21,843 nucleotides of DNA from JANPCX01 sp046094425 (GTDB lineage Bacteria; Pseudomonadota; Gammaproteobacteria; Burkholderiales; Burkholderiaceae_C): positions 1-21,843 of the forward strand of contig JBJTHI010000260.1 of NCBI GenBank assembly GCA_046094425.1, written 5' to 3'. The notes beneath the pieces were generated by a model that had not been told where the DNA came from, searched no databases, and worked only from the letters and a program-made list of their open reading frames with translations. The translations under genes were made by a program, and so were the position numbers. Position 1 is the stretch's first letter. Every line of letters starts with the position of its first letter. Shown here in pieces: positions 14,530-21,819 of this stretch.

Positions 14530-15234
14530 ATGAATTTCGTTGTTCCAACGTCTGCGACGCCTGCTGTGCCCATTCAAGGCACCGCACCTGGCGCGTTTTT
14601 TCCCGTGCACCGCATCTACTGCGTAGGCCGCAACTATGTAGACCATGCGATTGAAATGGGCCACAGCGGCAAAGAAGCACCGTTCTTTTTCATGAAGCCT
14701 GCTGACGCCGTGGTGGCTGCGGGGCCGGGTGAGGTGGCGCAGGTGAGTTATCCCAGCTTGACGCACAACCTGCATCACGAGGTGGAGCTGGTGGTGGCCA
14801 TTGGTGTGGGCGGGCGCGACATTACACCCGAACAGGCCTTGCAGCATGTCTGGGGTTATGCCGTGGGCCTGGACATGACACGCCGTGACTTGCAAAACGA
14901 TATGAAAAAACAGGGTCGCCCTTGGTGCATAGGTAAAGGGTTTGAGCAGTCTGCGCCCATTGGGGCCATCACGCCTGCTGCGCAGTGGGCTTTGAGTGAT
15001 GAACGCGAAATTTCTTTGCAAGTGAACGGTGCGCCGCGCCAAAAAAGCCAGTTAGGCAAATTGATCTGGAGCGTGCCGGACATCATTGCCCAGTTGTCTG
15101 CCGCATGGACACTCGCGCCGGGTGACCTCATTTACACCGGTACACCGGAAGGTGTCGCGGCGGTGGTGGCGGGTGACACCTTGAGTGCGCGCATTGATGG
15201 CTTGGCCGCTTTGGATGTGAAGATCATCGCTTGA
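14530..15234 (+). CDS. Fumarylacetoacetate hydrolase-family protein (fumarylpyruvate hydrolase-like)
   Basis: The 234-residue protein has the FAH fold signatures: IYCVGRNYVDHAIEMGH, PFFFMKPADAVV, HHEVELVVAIG with the metal-binding Glu pair, the GYAVGLDMTRRDLQ motif and DLIYTGTPEGVAAV near the end. The short single-domain form and its pairing with a zeta-class GST isomerase resemble NagK of the gentisate pathway, which splits fumarylpyruvate to fumarate and pyruvate; an oxaloacetate decarboxylase-type role (FAHD1) is the alternative. The ATG at 14530 follows GGAGA at 14517-14521; the longer frame upstream is not conserved-looking. No ring-cleavage dioxygenase is in the window. Confidence 0.87.
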   Translation: MNFVVPTSATPAVPIQGTAPGAFFPVHRIYCVGRNYVDHAIEMGHSGKEAPFFFMKPADAVVAAGPGEVAQVSYPSLTHNLHHEVELVVAIGVGGRDITPEQALQHVWGYAVGLDMTRRDLQNDMKKQGRPWCIGKGFEQSAPIGAITPAAQWALSDEREISLQVNGAPRQKSQLGKLIWSVPDIIAQLSAAWTLAPGDLIYTGTPEGVAAVVAGDTLSARIDGLAALDVKIIA

Positions 15235-15248
15235 GCGCGTCTCCCGCC

Positions 15249-15887
15249 ATGAGGCTCTACAACTATTTCCGCTCTTCCGCGTCTTACCGGGTGCGCATTG
15301 CGTTGGCACTGAAGGGTCTGGACTACGACTACATGCCCGTTCACCTTGCAAAGAACGAACAGTTGGACACGGCTTATGGCACCTTGTCATCGACAGGGTT
15401 GGTGCCCTTGCTGGAACATGGTCCGCACCACATTCACCAGTCGCTCGCCATCATTGAATACCTGGAAGAAACACACCCACAGCCACCGCTTTTGCCTCAT
15501 GACCCCGCAGCGCGAGCGCGTGTTCGTGCTTTGGCGCTGGATGTGGCTTGTGAGATTCACCCCCTGAACAATTTGCGGGTGCTGCGCTATTTGGTGGGCG
15601 ACCTGAAACTCAGCGAAGACGACAAAAATCGCTGGTACAAACATTGGGTGGAGCAGGGCCTGGTTGCTGTGGAGCGCCAGTTGGAAAGTCCTTTGAGAGG
15701 TCGCTACTGTCATGGCGATGCACCCACCTTGGCCGATGTGGTGCTGGTGCCGCAAATTTTTAACGCCCAGCGTTTTGATTGCCAACTCAGCCATGTACCC
15801 AGGGTGATGCAGGTGTTTGAGGCCTGCATGCAGTTAGAGGCTTTTGCCAGCACCCAGCCTGCCAGTTGTCCTGATGCGCCGCCTTGA
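15249..15887 (+). CDS. maiA: Maleylacetoacetate/maleylpyruvate isomerase (zeta-class GST)
   Basis: The 212-residue enzyme uses glutathione to turn a cis ring-cleavage product into the trans isomer. The N-terminus MRLYNYFRSSASYRVRIAL carries the zeta-class Ser motif. GLVPLLEHG and QSLAIIEYLEETHP form the glutathione-binding thioredoxin fold, and the helical C-domain has ADVVLVPQIFNAQRF. It follows the FAH gene by 14 bp, or overlaps it if a TTG at 15231 is used; I chose the ATG because known homologues begin there. With the preceding hydrolase it forms the last two steps of gentisate or homogentisate degradation; the substrate choice is open. Confidence 0.9.
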   Translation: MRLYNYFRSSASYRVRIALALKGLDYDYMPVHLAKNEQLDTAYGTLSSTGLVPLLEHGPHHIHQSLAIIEYLEETHPQPPLLPHDPAARARVRALALDVACEIHPLNNLRVLRYLVGDLKLSEDDKNRWYKHWVEQGLVAVERQLESPLRGRYCHGDAPTLADVVLVPQIFNAQRFDCQLSHVPRVMQVFEACMQLEAFASTQPASCPDAPP

Positions 15888-15901
15888 GTGAACGCCTGCC
15901 G

Positions 15902-16705
15902 ATGACAAGCCACGAGGTGAGTAACGACGCTTGGCTGTGGCCACAGTGGTCCGCTGGTGCGCCACTGGCCCGTGTGGGCAGCGTCATGAGTTGCCGCCAA
16001 GGCGGTGTGAGTGCCCCGCCTTTTGACAGCTTGAACATGGGTGTGGCTGTCGGGGATGATCCCAACCACGTGGCCGCCAACCGCGAGCGTTTTCGTCAGG
16101 TCGCTGCTGCACAACCGGTTTTCTTCAAACAAGTGCATGGCAACGCGGTGGTGCGGTTGACGGCGACGCACGCGCAAGCCGATGCTCCCGTTTTGGAGGC
16201 TGATGCCTGCGTTACCACCGAAGCGGGCCTGGCTTGCACCATTCAAGTAGCCGATTGTTTGCCCGTGCTGTTTGCTGCACCCCATGGCGTGGCCGTGGGT
16301 GCCGCCCATGCGGGCTGGCGGGGTTTGGCGGGTGGCGTGCTGGAGGCCACGGCACATGCGGTGAGCGAGTTGGCGGGCTGCAACCCTGCTGCGCTGTTTG
16401 TGTGGTTGGGCCCCTGCATTGGACCGCGTCGCTTTGAAGTGGGGGCCGATGTGCTGGAAGGCTTTGGTGTGGCTGCGGTGGCGGGGGCATCCACACCACG
16501 TTTTGTGGCGCAAGCCGAAAACGCCGCCAGCGCACCCAAATGGCTGGCTGACTTGCCCGGCCTGGCCCGCGACCGTTTGCAGGCTACGGGCATTAAACAC
16601 ATCAGCGGCGGCCACTGGTGTACGGTGGAAGACGCCTCACGGTTTTTCTCGTTCCGGCGGGATCGCATCACCGGGCGCATGGCCGCTGCCATTTGGATCC
16701 TTTGA
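15902..16705 (+). CDS. pgeF: YfiH/LACC1-family protein (polyphenol oxidase / peptidoglycan editing factor)
   Basis: The 267-residue protein belongs to the DUF152 family. Its zinc ligands are visible: His79 in KQVHG, Cys119 in VADCLPVLF and His136 in AAHAGWRG, followed by GPCIGPRRFEVG. Family members have been described as purine nucleoside phosphorylase/adenosine deaminase-like, as laccase-like, and in E. coli as a peptidoglycan editing factor. I chose the ATG at 15902; a TTG at 15884 overlapping the isomerase stop is possible. The final 69 bp overlap, in antisense, the end of the small membrane protein gene at 16637-16906. Confidence 0.9.
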   Translation: MTSHEVSNDAWLWPQWSAGAPLARVGSVMSCRQGGVSAPPFDSLNMGVAVGDDPNHVAANRERFRQVAAAQPVFFKQVHGNAVVRLTATHAQADAPVLEADACVTTEAGLACTIQVADCLPVLFAAPHGVAVGAAHAGWRGLAGGVLEATAHAVSELAGCNPAALFVWLGPCIGPRRFEVGADVLEGFGVAAVAGASTPRFVAQAENAASAPKWLADLPGLARDRLQATGIKHISGGHWCTVEDASRFFSFRRDRITGRMAAAIWIL

Positions 16706-16906
16706 CGACAACGCCGCAGCCTCGGCCGCTTGCCGTGCTTTGCGCCGTCCTGGCGTGCCCATCAAATAAAGCACGATGCTCAAGGGCAGCACGCCATAAA
16801 GCAAAAACGTGAATACCGCGCCCAGCACCGTGCCTTGGCTGCTGGTGGCTTCGGCCACCGCCATCATCAGCACCACGTAAACCCATCCAATGGCAACAAT
16901 GTACAT
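16637..16906 (-). CDS. Small conserved two-helix membrane protein
   Basis: The 89-residue protein has two hydrophobic helices, about residues 3-20 (IVAIGWVYVVLMMAVAEA) and 28-48 (LGAVFTFLLYGVLPLSIVLYL), then a basic and later Pro/Glu-rich cytoplasmic tail. I take it as real because codon and residue use are protein-like, the opposite strand is free of other genes over most of it, and I recall similar hypothetical proteins in Burkholderiales. The role is unknown. It is divergent from phaC and convergent with the YfiH gene, overlapping it by 69 bp. No ribosome site precedes the ATG; a CATTAT -10-like element sits almost on the start, so a leaderless transcript is conceivable. Confidence 0.7.
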   Translation of the reverse strand: MYIVAIGWVYVVLMMAVAEATSSQGTVLGAVFTFLLYGVLPLSIVLYLMGTPGRRKARQAAEAAALSSKDPNGSGHAPGDAIPPEREKP

Positions 16907-16934
16907 ACCGTATAATGAAACTTAATCTTGTAAT

Positions 16935-16963
16935 TTGAAAAGTATATTTGAGAATAGTAGAAT
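16935..16963 (+). promoter_or_regulatory. Sigma70-type promoter of phaC
   Basis: TTGAAA (16935-16940) and TAGAAT (16958-16963) are separated by exactly 17 bp in an AT-rich stretch, a good sigma70 match. Transcription would start near 16970, giving a leader of about 97 bases before phaC. A small CCTGC/GCAGG hairpin (16964-16978) lies at the predicted start. Confidence 0.7.
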
Positions 16964-17066
16964 CCTGCGTCATGCAGGGGTCAGCATGTTTCGGTAAAAC
17001 CTCAATCGCCAGAGAGTACCGAACGTTTGACAACAACAACCAGTACCAGAGACAAGTGAGATCGCC

Positions 17067-18803
17067 GTGAGCAAGTTGCCCCATTCTCGTCGCCCCGCTC
17101 CAGTTGCCGCACAGATGCCCGATCCCGCCGAGGCTTTTGGTGCCACGGTGGGGCAAATGGTGGCAGGCATGTCGGGTTTGTCGCTGCCATTCAAGGCCTT
17201 GGCCGATTTGCAATCCAACTACTTGCAGCAGGCCACGGCCTTGTGGAATCAGTCGATTGAGCGGCTGCAACTCAAGGGCGATGAGGCCACCCCCACACCC
17301 ACCCTCAAAGATCGCCGTTTTGCCGCGCCCGACTGGGCGAGCAACCCTGCTGCGGCCTACACCGCGCAAATGTATTTGCTCAATGCGCGCACCTTGACCC
17401 AGTTGGCCGAGCAACTTGAAGGCGACCAAAAAACCAAAGAACGGGTTCGTTTTGCTGTGCAGCAGTGGGTAGACGCCGCCGCGCCCAGCAATTACCTCGC
17501 ATTGAACCCCGAAGCCCAGCGCAAAGCCCTGGAAACCAAGGGTGAAAGCATCGCCCAAGGTTTGCAGTTGTTGTTGCAAGACGTGCAAAAAGGCCATGTG
17601 TCGCAGACCGACGAGTCGGTCTTCGAGGTCGGCAAAAACGTCGCCACCACCGAAGGTGCGGTGGTGTATGAGAACGAGCTGTTCCAGTTGATTGAGTACA
17701 AGAGCCCTGCTGCCAAGGTGTACGAGCGCCCCATGCTGTTTGTGCCGCCTTGCATCAACAAGTTCTACATTCTGGACTTGCAGCCCGACAATTCCCTCAT
17801 CCGATATACCGCTGAACAAGGCCACCGTGTGTTCGTCATCAGTTGGCGCAACCCCGATGAAAGCCTGGCCCAAACAAGTTGGGACGACTATATTCAAAAC
17901 GCCGTCATCCGTGCCATTGAAGTGGTGCAAGACATCACCGGCCAGGTGGACGAAGACAACAGCCTCAATACCTTGGGCTTTTGCGTGGGCGGCACCTTGC
18001 TCGCCACCGCTTTGGCCGTGCTCGCCGCGCGCGGAAAAAAGCCTGCGGCCAGCATGACCTTGTTGACCACCTTCTTGGACTTCAGCCACACCGGGGTGAT
18101 GGACATCTTCATCGACGAAGCCATGGTGCAAATGCGTGAAATGACTTTGGGTGCCCAAAGCCCCAAAGGCGGTGCCTTGCTCAAAGGCCAGGAGCTGGCG
18201 TCTACCTTTAGCGCCTTGCGGCCCAACGATTTAGTGTGGAACTACGTGGTGGGCAACTACCTCAAGGGTGAAACCCCGCCGCCGTTTGATTTGCTCTACT
18301 GGAACAGCGACAGCACCAACTTGCCCGGCCCCATGTTCTGCTGGTATTTGCGCAACACCTATTTGGAAAATAAACTCGCCCAGCCCGGTGCACTGACCGT
18401 GTGTGGTGAGCCGCTCACGCTGCAAGCGATCGACACGCCCGCGTACCTCTACGCCTCGCGCGAAGACCACATCGTGCCTTGGGACGCGGCCTACCGCAGC
18501 ACCCAAGTGCTCAAGGGCAAGAAACGTTTTGTGGTGGGTGCATCGGGCCATATTGCCGGTGTCATCAACCCGCCCTCCAAAAACAAACGTTGTTACTGGA
18601 CAGGCTCCAGCACCACCTACCCTGCCAACGCCAATACCTGGCTGGACAAAGCGCAAGAGCAACCTGGCAGTTGGTGGACGGACTGGCAAGCCTGGCTCAA
18701 GCCTTATGCTGGCAAACAAGTTGCCGCACCCAAAACCTATGGCTCCAAGAAGTACAAGGCCATTGAAGCGGCACCCGGCCGCTATGTGAAGGCACGCGCC
18801 TGA
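17067..18803 (+). CDS. phaC: Class I poly(3-hydroxyalkanoate) synthase
   Basis: The 578-residue synthase polymerises 3-hydroxybutyryl-CoA on the PHB granule surface. The lipase-like box GFCVGG holds catalytic Cys306, with Asp467 in SREDHIVPW and His495 in GASGHIAGV completing the triad. Spacing and length match class I enzymes such as that of Cupriavidus necator. The N-terminal ~90 residues are variable as usual. The start is a GTG at 17067 without a strong ribosome site; an ATG at 17115 is an alternative. A good promoter lies about 100 bp upstream. phaA follows 45 bp downstream. No phasin or PhaR gene is in the window. Confidence 0.96.
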   Translation: MSKLPHSRRPAPVAAQMPDPAEAFGATVGQMVAGMSGLSLPFKALADLQSNYLQQATALWNQSIERLQLKGDEATPTPTLKDRRFAAPDWASNPAAAYTAQMYLLNARTLTQLAEQLEGDQKTKERVRFAVQQWVDAAAPSNYLALNPEAQRKALETKGESIAQGLQLLLQDVQKGHVSQTDESVFEVGKNVATTEGAVVYENELFQLIEYKSPAAKVYERPMLFVPPCINKFYILDLQPDNSLIRYTAEQGHRVFVISWRNPDESLAQTSWDDYIQNAVIRAIEVVQDITGQVDEDNSLNTLGFCVGGTLLATALAVLAARGKKPAASMTLLTTFLDFSHTGVMDIFIDEAMVQMREMTLGAQSPKGGALLKGQELASTFSALRPNDLVWNYVVGNYLKGETPPPFDLLYWNSDSTNLPGPMFCWYLRNTYLENKLAQPGALTVCGEPLTLQAIDTPAYLYASREDHIVPWDAAYRSTQVLKGKKRFVVGASGHIAGVINPPSKNKRCYWTGSSTTYPANANTWLDKAQEQPGSWWTDWQAWLKPYAGKQVAAPKTYGSKKYKAIEAAPGRYVKARA

Positions 18804-18848
18804 GCGCCATTATTTTTCTGAACGCATTCAACCCAAGGAGACTTCCCA

Positions 18849-20030
18849 ATGACTACAGACATCGTGATCGTTGCCGCTGCCCGCACTGCCGTTGGCAAGT
18901 TTGGCGGCACATTGGCCAAAACCCCAGCCGCTGAACTCGGCGCAGCGGTGATTGCCGACCTGCTCAAGCGCAGTAACTTGAGTGGCGAGCAAATTGGCGA
19001 AGTCATCCTGGGCCAGGTGCTCACCGCAGGCGTGGGCCAAAACCCAGCGCGCCAAGCCGTGATCAAAGCCGGCTTGCCCCAAGGCGTGCCCGCCATGACC
19101 ATCAACAAGGTCTGCGGTTCGGGTTTGAAGGCCGTGATGTTGGCCGCCCAAGCCATTCGTGATGGCGACTCCGAGATTGTGATTGCGGGCGGCCAAGAAA
19201 GCATGAGCCTCTCGCCCCACGTGCTGACGGGTTCGCGCGACGGCCAGCGCATGGGCGATTGGAAAATGGTGGACAGCATGATCACCGACGGCCTGTGGGA
19301 TGTGTACAACCAGTACCACATGGGCATCACCGCCGAGAACGTGGCCAAAAAATACGCCATCAGCCGCGAAGACCAAGACACGCTGGCCCTGGCCTCGCAG
19401 CAGAAAGCCGCCGCTGCGCAAGACGCAGGCAAGTTCAAAGACGAAATCGTGCCCTTCAGCATTGCCCAGAAAAAAGGCGACCCCATTGTTTTCGCGGCCG
19501 ATGAGTTCATCAACCGTAAAACCAATGCCGAGGTGCTTGCTGGTTTGCGTCCCGCGTTTGACAAGGCGGGCAGCGTCACCGCCGGTAATGCCTCCGGTTT
19601 GAACGACGGTGCCGCCGGTGTGGTGGTCATGAGCGCCAAAAAAGCCGAGGCCCTGGGCCTCAAACCTTTGGCACGCATTGCCAGTTATGCCAGCGCCGGT
19701 TTGGACCCCGCTTTGATGGGCATGGGCCCCGTACCCGCCGCGCGCAAAGCCTTGGAGCGTGCCGGTTGGAAACCTGCAGATTTGGACTTGCTCGAAATCA
19801 ACGAAGCCTTTGCCGCCCAAGCCTGCGCCGTGCACAAAGAAATGGGCTGGGACACCAGCAAGGTCAACGTCAACGGCGGTGCCATTGCCATTGGCCACCC
19901 CATTGGTGCATCGGGTTGCCGCATTTTGGTGACGCTGTTGCATGAAATGCAGCGCCAAGGTGCCAAGAAAGGCATTGCCTCGCTGTGCATCGGTGGTGGC
20001 ATGGGTGTTGCACTGACAGTGGAACGCTGA
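18849..20030 (+). CDS. phaA: Acetyl-CoA acetyltransferase (beta-ketothiolase)
   Basis: The 393-residue biosynthetic thiolase condenses two acetyl-CoA to acetoacetyl-CoA, the first step of PHB synthesis. The acylated Cys89 is in INKVCGSG, NEAFAAQ is present, His350 lies in GGAIAIGHPIGASG, and the proton-donor Cys380 in CIGGGMG, all in the spacing of the Zoogloea enzyme. A clean AAGGAG ribosome site (18835-18840) is 8 bp before the ATG. It sits between phaC and phaB, as in Cupriavidus. Confidence 0.96.
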   Translation: MTTDIVIVAAARTAVGKFGGTLAKTPAAELGAAVIADLLKRSNLSGEQIGEVILGQVLTAGVGQNPARQAVIKAGLPQGVPAMTINKVCGSGLKAVMLAAQAIRDGDSEIVIAGGQESMSLSPHVLTGSRDGQRMGDWKMVDSMITDGLWDVYNQYHMGITAENVAKKYAISREDQDTLALASQQKAAAAQDAGKFKDEIVPFSIAQKKGDPIVFAADEFINRKTNAEVLAGLRPAFDKAGSVTAGNASGLNDGAAGVVVMSAKKAEALGLKPLARIASYASAGLDPALMGMGPVPAARKALERAGWKPADLDLLEINEAFAAQACAVHKEMGWDTSKVNVNGGAIAIGHPIGASGCRILVTLLHEMQRQGAKKGIASLCIGGGMGVALTVER

Positions 20031-20056
20031 AGCTATTTGGCGAATCAATAGGGTGA

Positions 20057-20096
20057 CTCAGGGCGAACCCGGTTGACGGGACAAGCCAGCCCTGAG
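20057..20096 (+). promoter_or_regulatory. Two-step hairpin between phaA and phaB
   Basis: An outer 8-bp stem (CTCAGGGC 20057-20064 with GCCCTGAG 20089-20096) encloses a small CCCG/CGGG stem (20068-20071 with 20077-20080). There is no T-run, so it is more likely an mRNA processing or stability element than a terminator. It could set the phaB to phaA ratio. Confidence 0.45.
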
Positions 20097-20127
20097 AGCC
20101 TTCATCTATCAACAAGAGGAGAACAAC

Positions 20128-20865
20128 ATGAGTCAAAAAATTGCATATGTGACCGGTGGCATGGGTGGCATCGGAACGTCCATGTGCCAACGCTTGCACC
20201 GCGACGGCTACAAAGTGATTGCCGGTTGCGGCCCCAGCCGTGACTTCACCAAGTGGCTGGACGAACAAAAAGCCCAGGGCTTCACCTTCTATGCATCGGT
20301 GGGCAATGTGGGCGACTGGGACTCCACCGTAGAGGCTTTCCAAAAAGTCAAAGCCGAACACGGCACCATCGACATTTTGGTGAACAACGCCGGCATCACC
20401 CGCGACGGCATGTTTCGCAAAATGACCCGTGCCGATTGGGACGCGGTGATCGAAACCAACCTCACCAGCCTGTTCAATGTCACCAAACAAGTGATCGACG
20501 ACATGCTGGAGAAGGGCTGGGGTCGCATCATCAACATCTCCTCAGTGAACGGTGAAAAAGGCCAGTTCGGTCAAACCAATTACTCGGCCGCCAAGGCGGG
20601 CATGCACGGCTTCACCATGGCCTTAGCCCAGGAAGTGGCCAACAAAGGCGTCACGGTGAACACCGTGAGCCCGGGTTACATCGCCACCGACATGGTCAAG
20701 GCCATACGCCAAGACGTGCTGGACAAAATCATTGCCGGTATTCCCGTCAAGCGTTTGGGTACGCCGCAAGACATTGCGTCCATCGTGTCTTGGGTTGCCT
20801 CGGAAGAGTCGGGTTTTGCCACGGGGGCTGACTTCTCAGTCAACGGTGGCTTGCACATGGGCTGA
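20128..20865 (+). CDS. phaB: Acetoacetyl-CoA reductase (NADPH, SDR family)
   Basis: The 245-residue short-chain dehydrogenase reduces acetoacetyl-CoA to (R)-3-hydroxybutyryl-CoA. The cofactor motif GGMGGIG (10-16), NNAG (86-89), catalytic Ser in INISSVNG (138/139), Tyr152 and Lys156 (YSAAK) are all present. The NEKGQFGQTNYSAAKAGMHGFT-like segment is characteristic of PhaB rather than FabG. A strong AAGAGGAGA ribosome site precedes the ATG. A terminator follows 22 bp after the stop, closing the pha operon. Confidence 0.95.
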   Translation: MSQKIAYVTGGMGGIGTSMCQRLHRDGYKVIAGCGPSRDFTKWLDEQKAQGFTFYASVGNVGDWDSTVEAFQKVKAEHGTIDILVNNAGITRDGMFRKMTRADWDAVIETNLTSLFNVTKQVIDDMLEKGWGRIINISSVNGEKGQFGQTNYSAAKAGMHGFTMALAQEVANKGVTVNTVSPGYIATDMVKAIRQDVLDKIIAGIPVKRLGTPQDIASIVSWVASEESGFATGADFSVNGGLHMG

Positions 20866-20887
20866 TTTTCAGCGCCGGTGAAAAAAT

Positions 20888-20914
20888 GGGGCGTCGAGTA
20901 GACGCCCCGTTTTA
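20888..20914. terminator. Bidirectional rho-independent terminator
   Basis: A perfect 8-bp GC-rich stem (GGGGCGTC 20888-20895, GACGCCCC 20901-20908) with a GAGTA loop is followed by GTTTTA on the plus strand. It is preceded by six A residues, giving a T-run on the minus strand. It serves phaB and the convergent Hsp20 gene. Outer bases (CCGGT...ACCGG) extend the stem. Confidence 0.9.
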
Positions 20915-20926
20915 CCGGAAAACGTC

Positions 20927-21346
20927 TTATTTGATACTTAAAGTGCGCCCACGCGCTTCCTGGCGTTTTGGCAACACCAGTTCCAAAATGCCGTTCTCAA
21001 ACTTGGCCTGAGATTCTTTTTCATCCACTTCAAATCCCAAGGTCAATCCGCGCGCCACGCTGCCTTGAGACAGTTCTCGTACCAACACACGGTCACCCTC
21101 TTTCTTTTCTGACTCGTGTTTGACCTCGGCCGAGATGGACAGCTTGTTGCCGTCAATGCTGACGCGGATGTCTTCTTTTTTCGCACCCGGAATTTGGGCT
21201 TTCACCGTGTACTCTTTGTCGTTCTCGGTCACGTTCAAGCTGATCTCCTGCGGCAAATCAGCAGGGAAGGGCATGGGCTTGAGCATGCGGCGAAACAGGC
21301 CTGGAAACATGTCATCCATCAGTTCAAAACGGGTCAATGCGCTCAT
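20927..21346 (-). CDS. Small heat-shock protein, Hsp20/alpha-crystallin family
   Basis: The 139-residue holdase chaperone has a short N-terminal arm, an alpha-crystallin domain (about 33-130) opening with DLPQEISLNVTENDKEYTVKAQIPGAKKEDIRVSIDGNKLSI, and the A-x-x-x-N-G-x-L motif (AKFENGILELVLPK). The C-terminal end is short and I see no clear IXI motif; RTLSIK is the nearest. A strong AGGAGA ribosome site precedes the ATG. It is convergent with phaB, sharing a terminator. Hsp20-type proteins can associate with PHB granules in some bacteria, but the opposite orientation gives no direct evidence here. An FNR-type box lies about 80 bp upstream. Confidence 0.93.
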   Translation of the reverse strand: MSALTRFELMDDMFPGLFRRMLKPMPFPADLPQEISLNVTENDKEYTVKAQIPGAKKEDIRVSIDGNKLSISAEVKHESEKKEGDRVLVRELSQGSVARGLTLGFEVDEKESQAKFENGILELVLPKRQEARGRTLSIK

Positions 21347-21424
21347 GGTGGTTCTCCTGGGTTTGTTGCAACGCCCATCAACTGGCGTCGCGAAGATTTT
21401 CGGACTCGGACAGCGTGCAGCGCT

Positions 21425-21438
21425 TTGATGAAGATCAA
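21425..21438. promoter_or_regulatory. Perfect FNR/ANR-type box
   Basis: TTGATGAAGATCAA matches the TTGAT-N4-ATCAA consensus of FNR/ANR/DNR oxygen-responsive regulators exactly and is a perfect dyad. It lies in the 137-bp region between the divergent Hsp20 and dusC-like genes, 78 bp from the Hsp20 start and 45 bp from the dusC start. Placement at -41.5 would fit a transcription start near 21390 for Hsp20. Confidence 0.65.
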
Positions 21439-21483
21439 TGGATGTTCATGCTCGCAAAGTAGTCAGCGCGAGGGAGTGCAGGC

Positions 21484-21819
21484 GTGAGGCTTTTGTTGGC
21501 CCCCATGGAAGGTTTGCTCGACGCCACCTTGCGTGATGTGCTGACCCGTGTGGGCGGCATTGACCGCTGCGTGTCCGAGTTCATTCGCGTCACGGGCACG
21601 CTCTTGCCCAGGCGCGCCTTCATCCGCGTGATGCCCGAGTTGCTCAACCATGGCAATACGCCGGCGGGCGTGCCGGTGCGTGGTCAGTTGCTGGGCTCAG
21701 ACCCCCCGAGTTCGACACCAATCGTCCATTCCGGGCGGTTTCCCTGCTTTGGTCTCAATGAAATCAACCAGTTAGAGGCGTTGAGTTGTTTTTGCTGTAG
21801 TGGCACGCGGGTAAATTGA
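21484..21819 (+). pseudogene. dusC: Truncated tRNA-dihydrouridine synthase C, N-terminal fragment
   Basis: The frame begins with a GTG and reads MRLLLAPMEGLLDATLRDVL, then CVSEFIRV, LLPRRAFIRVMPEL, NHGNTPAGVPVRGQLLGSDP. This is the FMN-binding N-terminus of DusC, which reduces U16 in tRNA. After about residue 74 (near base 21705) the expected helix and NxGCP motif are missing. The frame instead runs through ~38 unrelated residues to a stop at 21817-21819. Neither other forward frame resumes Dus sequence within the remaining bases. The gene is therefore probably interrupted by inserted or rearranged DNA. An assembly error is the alternative. Confidence 0.75.

Noticed and set aside
16668..18158. 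Long minus-strand open frame covering the phaC start region
   Set aside because: It is antisense to PhaC and to its promoter, is His/Gly-rich and matches no family; the small membrane protein in another frame is the credible minus-strand gene.
18828..20048. 406-codon minus-strand frame opposite phaA
   Set aside because: It mirrors the thiolase gene exactly and has no recognisable domain.
21347..21424. Sigma32 heat-shock promoter upstream of Hsp20
   Set aside because: I found no convincing CTTGAAA and CCCCAT-type pair at proper spacing.
21771..21777. GTTAGAG resembling an integron attC core site
   Set aside because: The last base breaks the GTTRRRY core rule and no paired inverse core site is visible.
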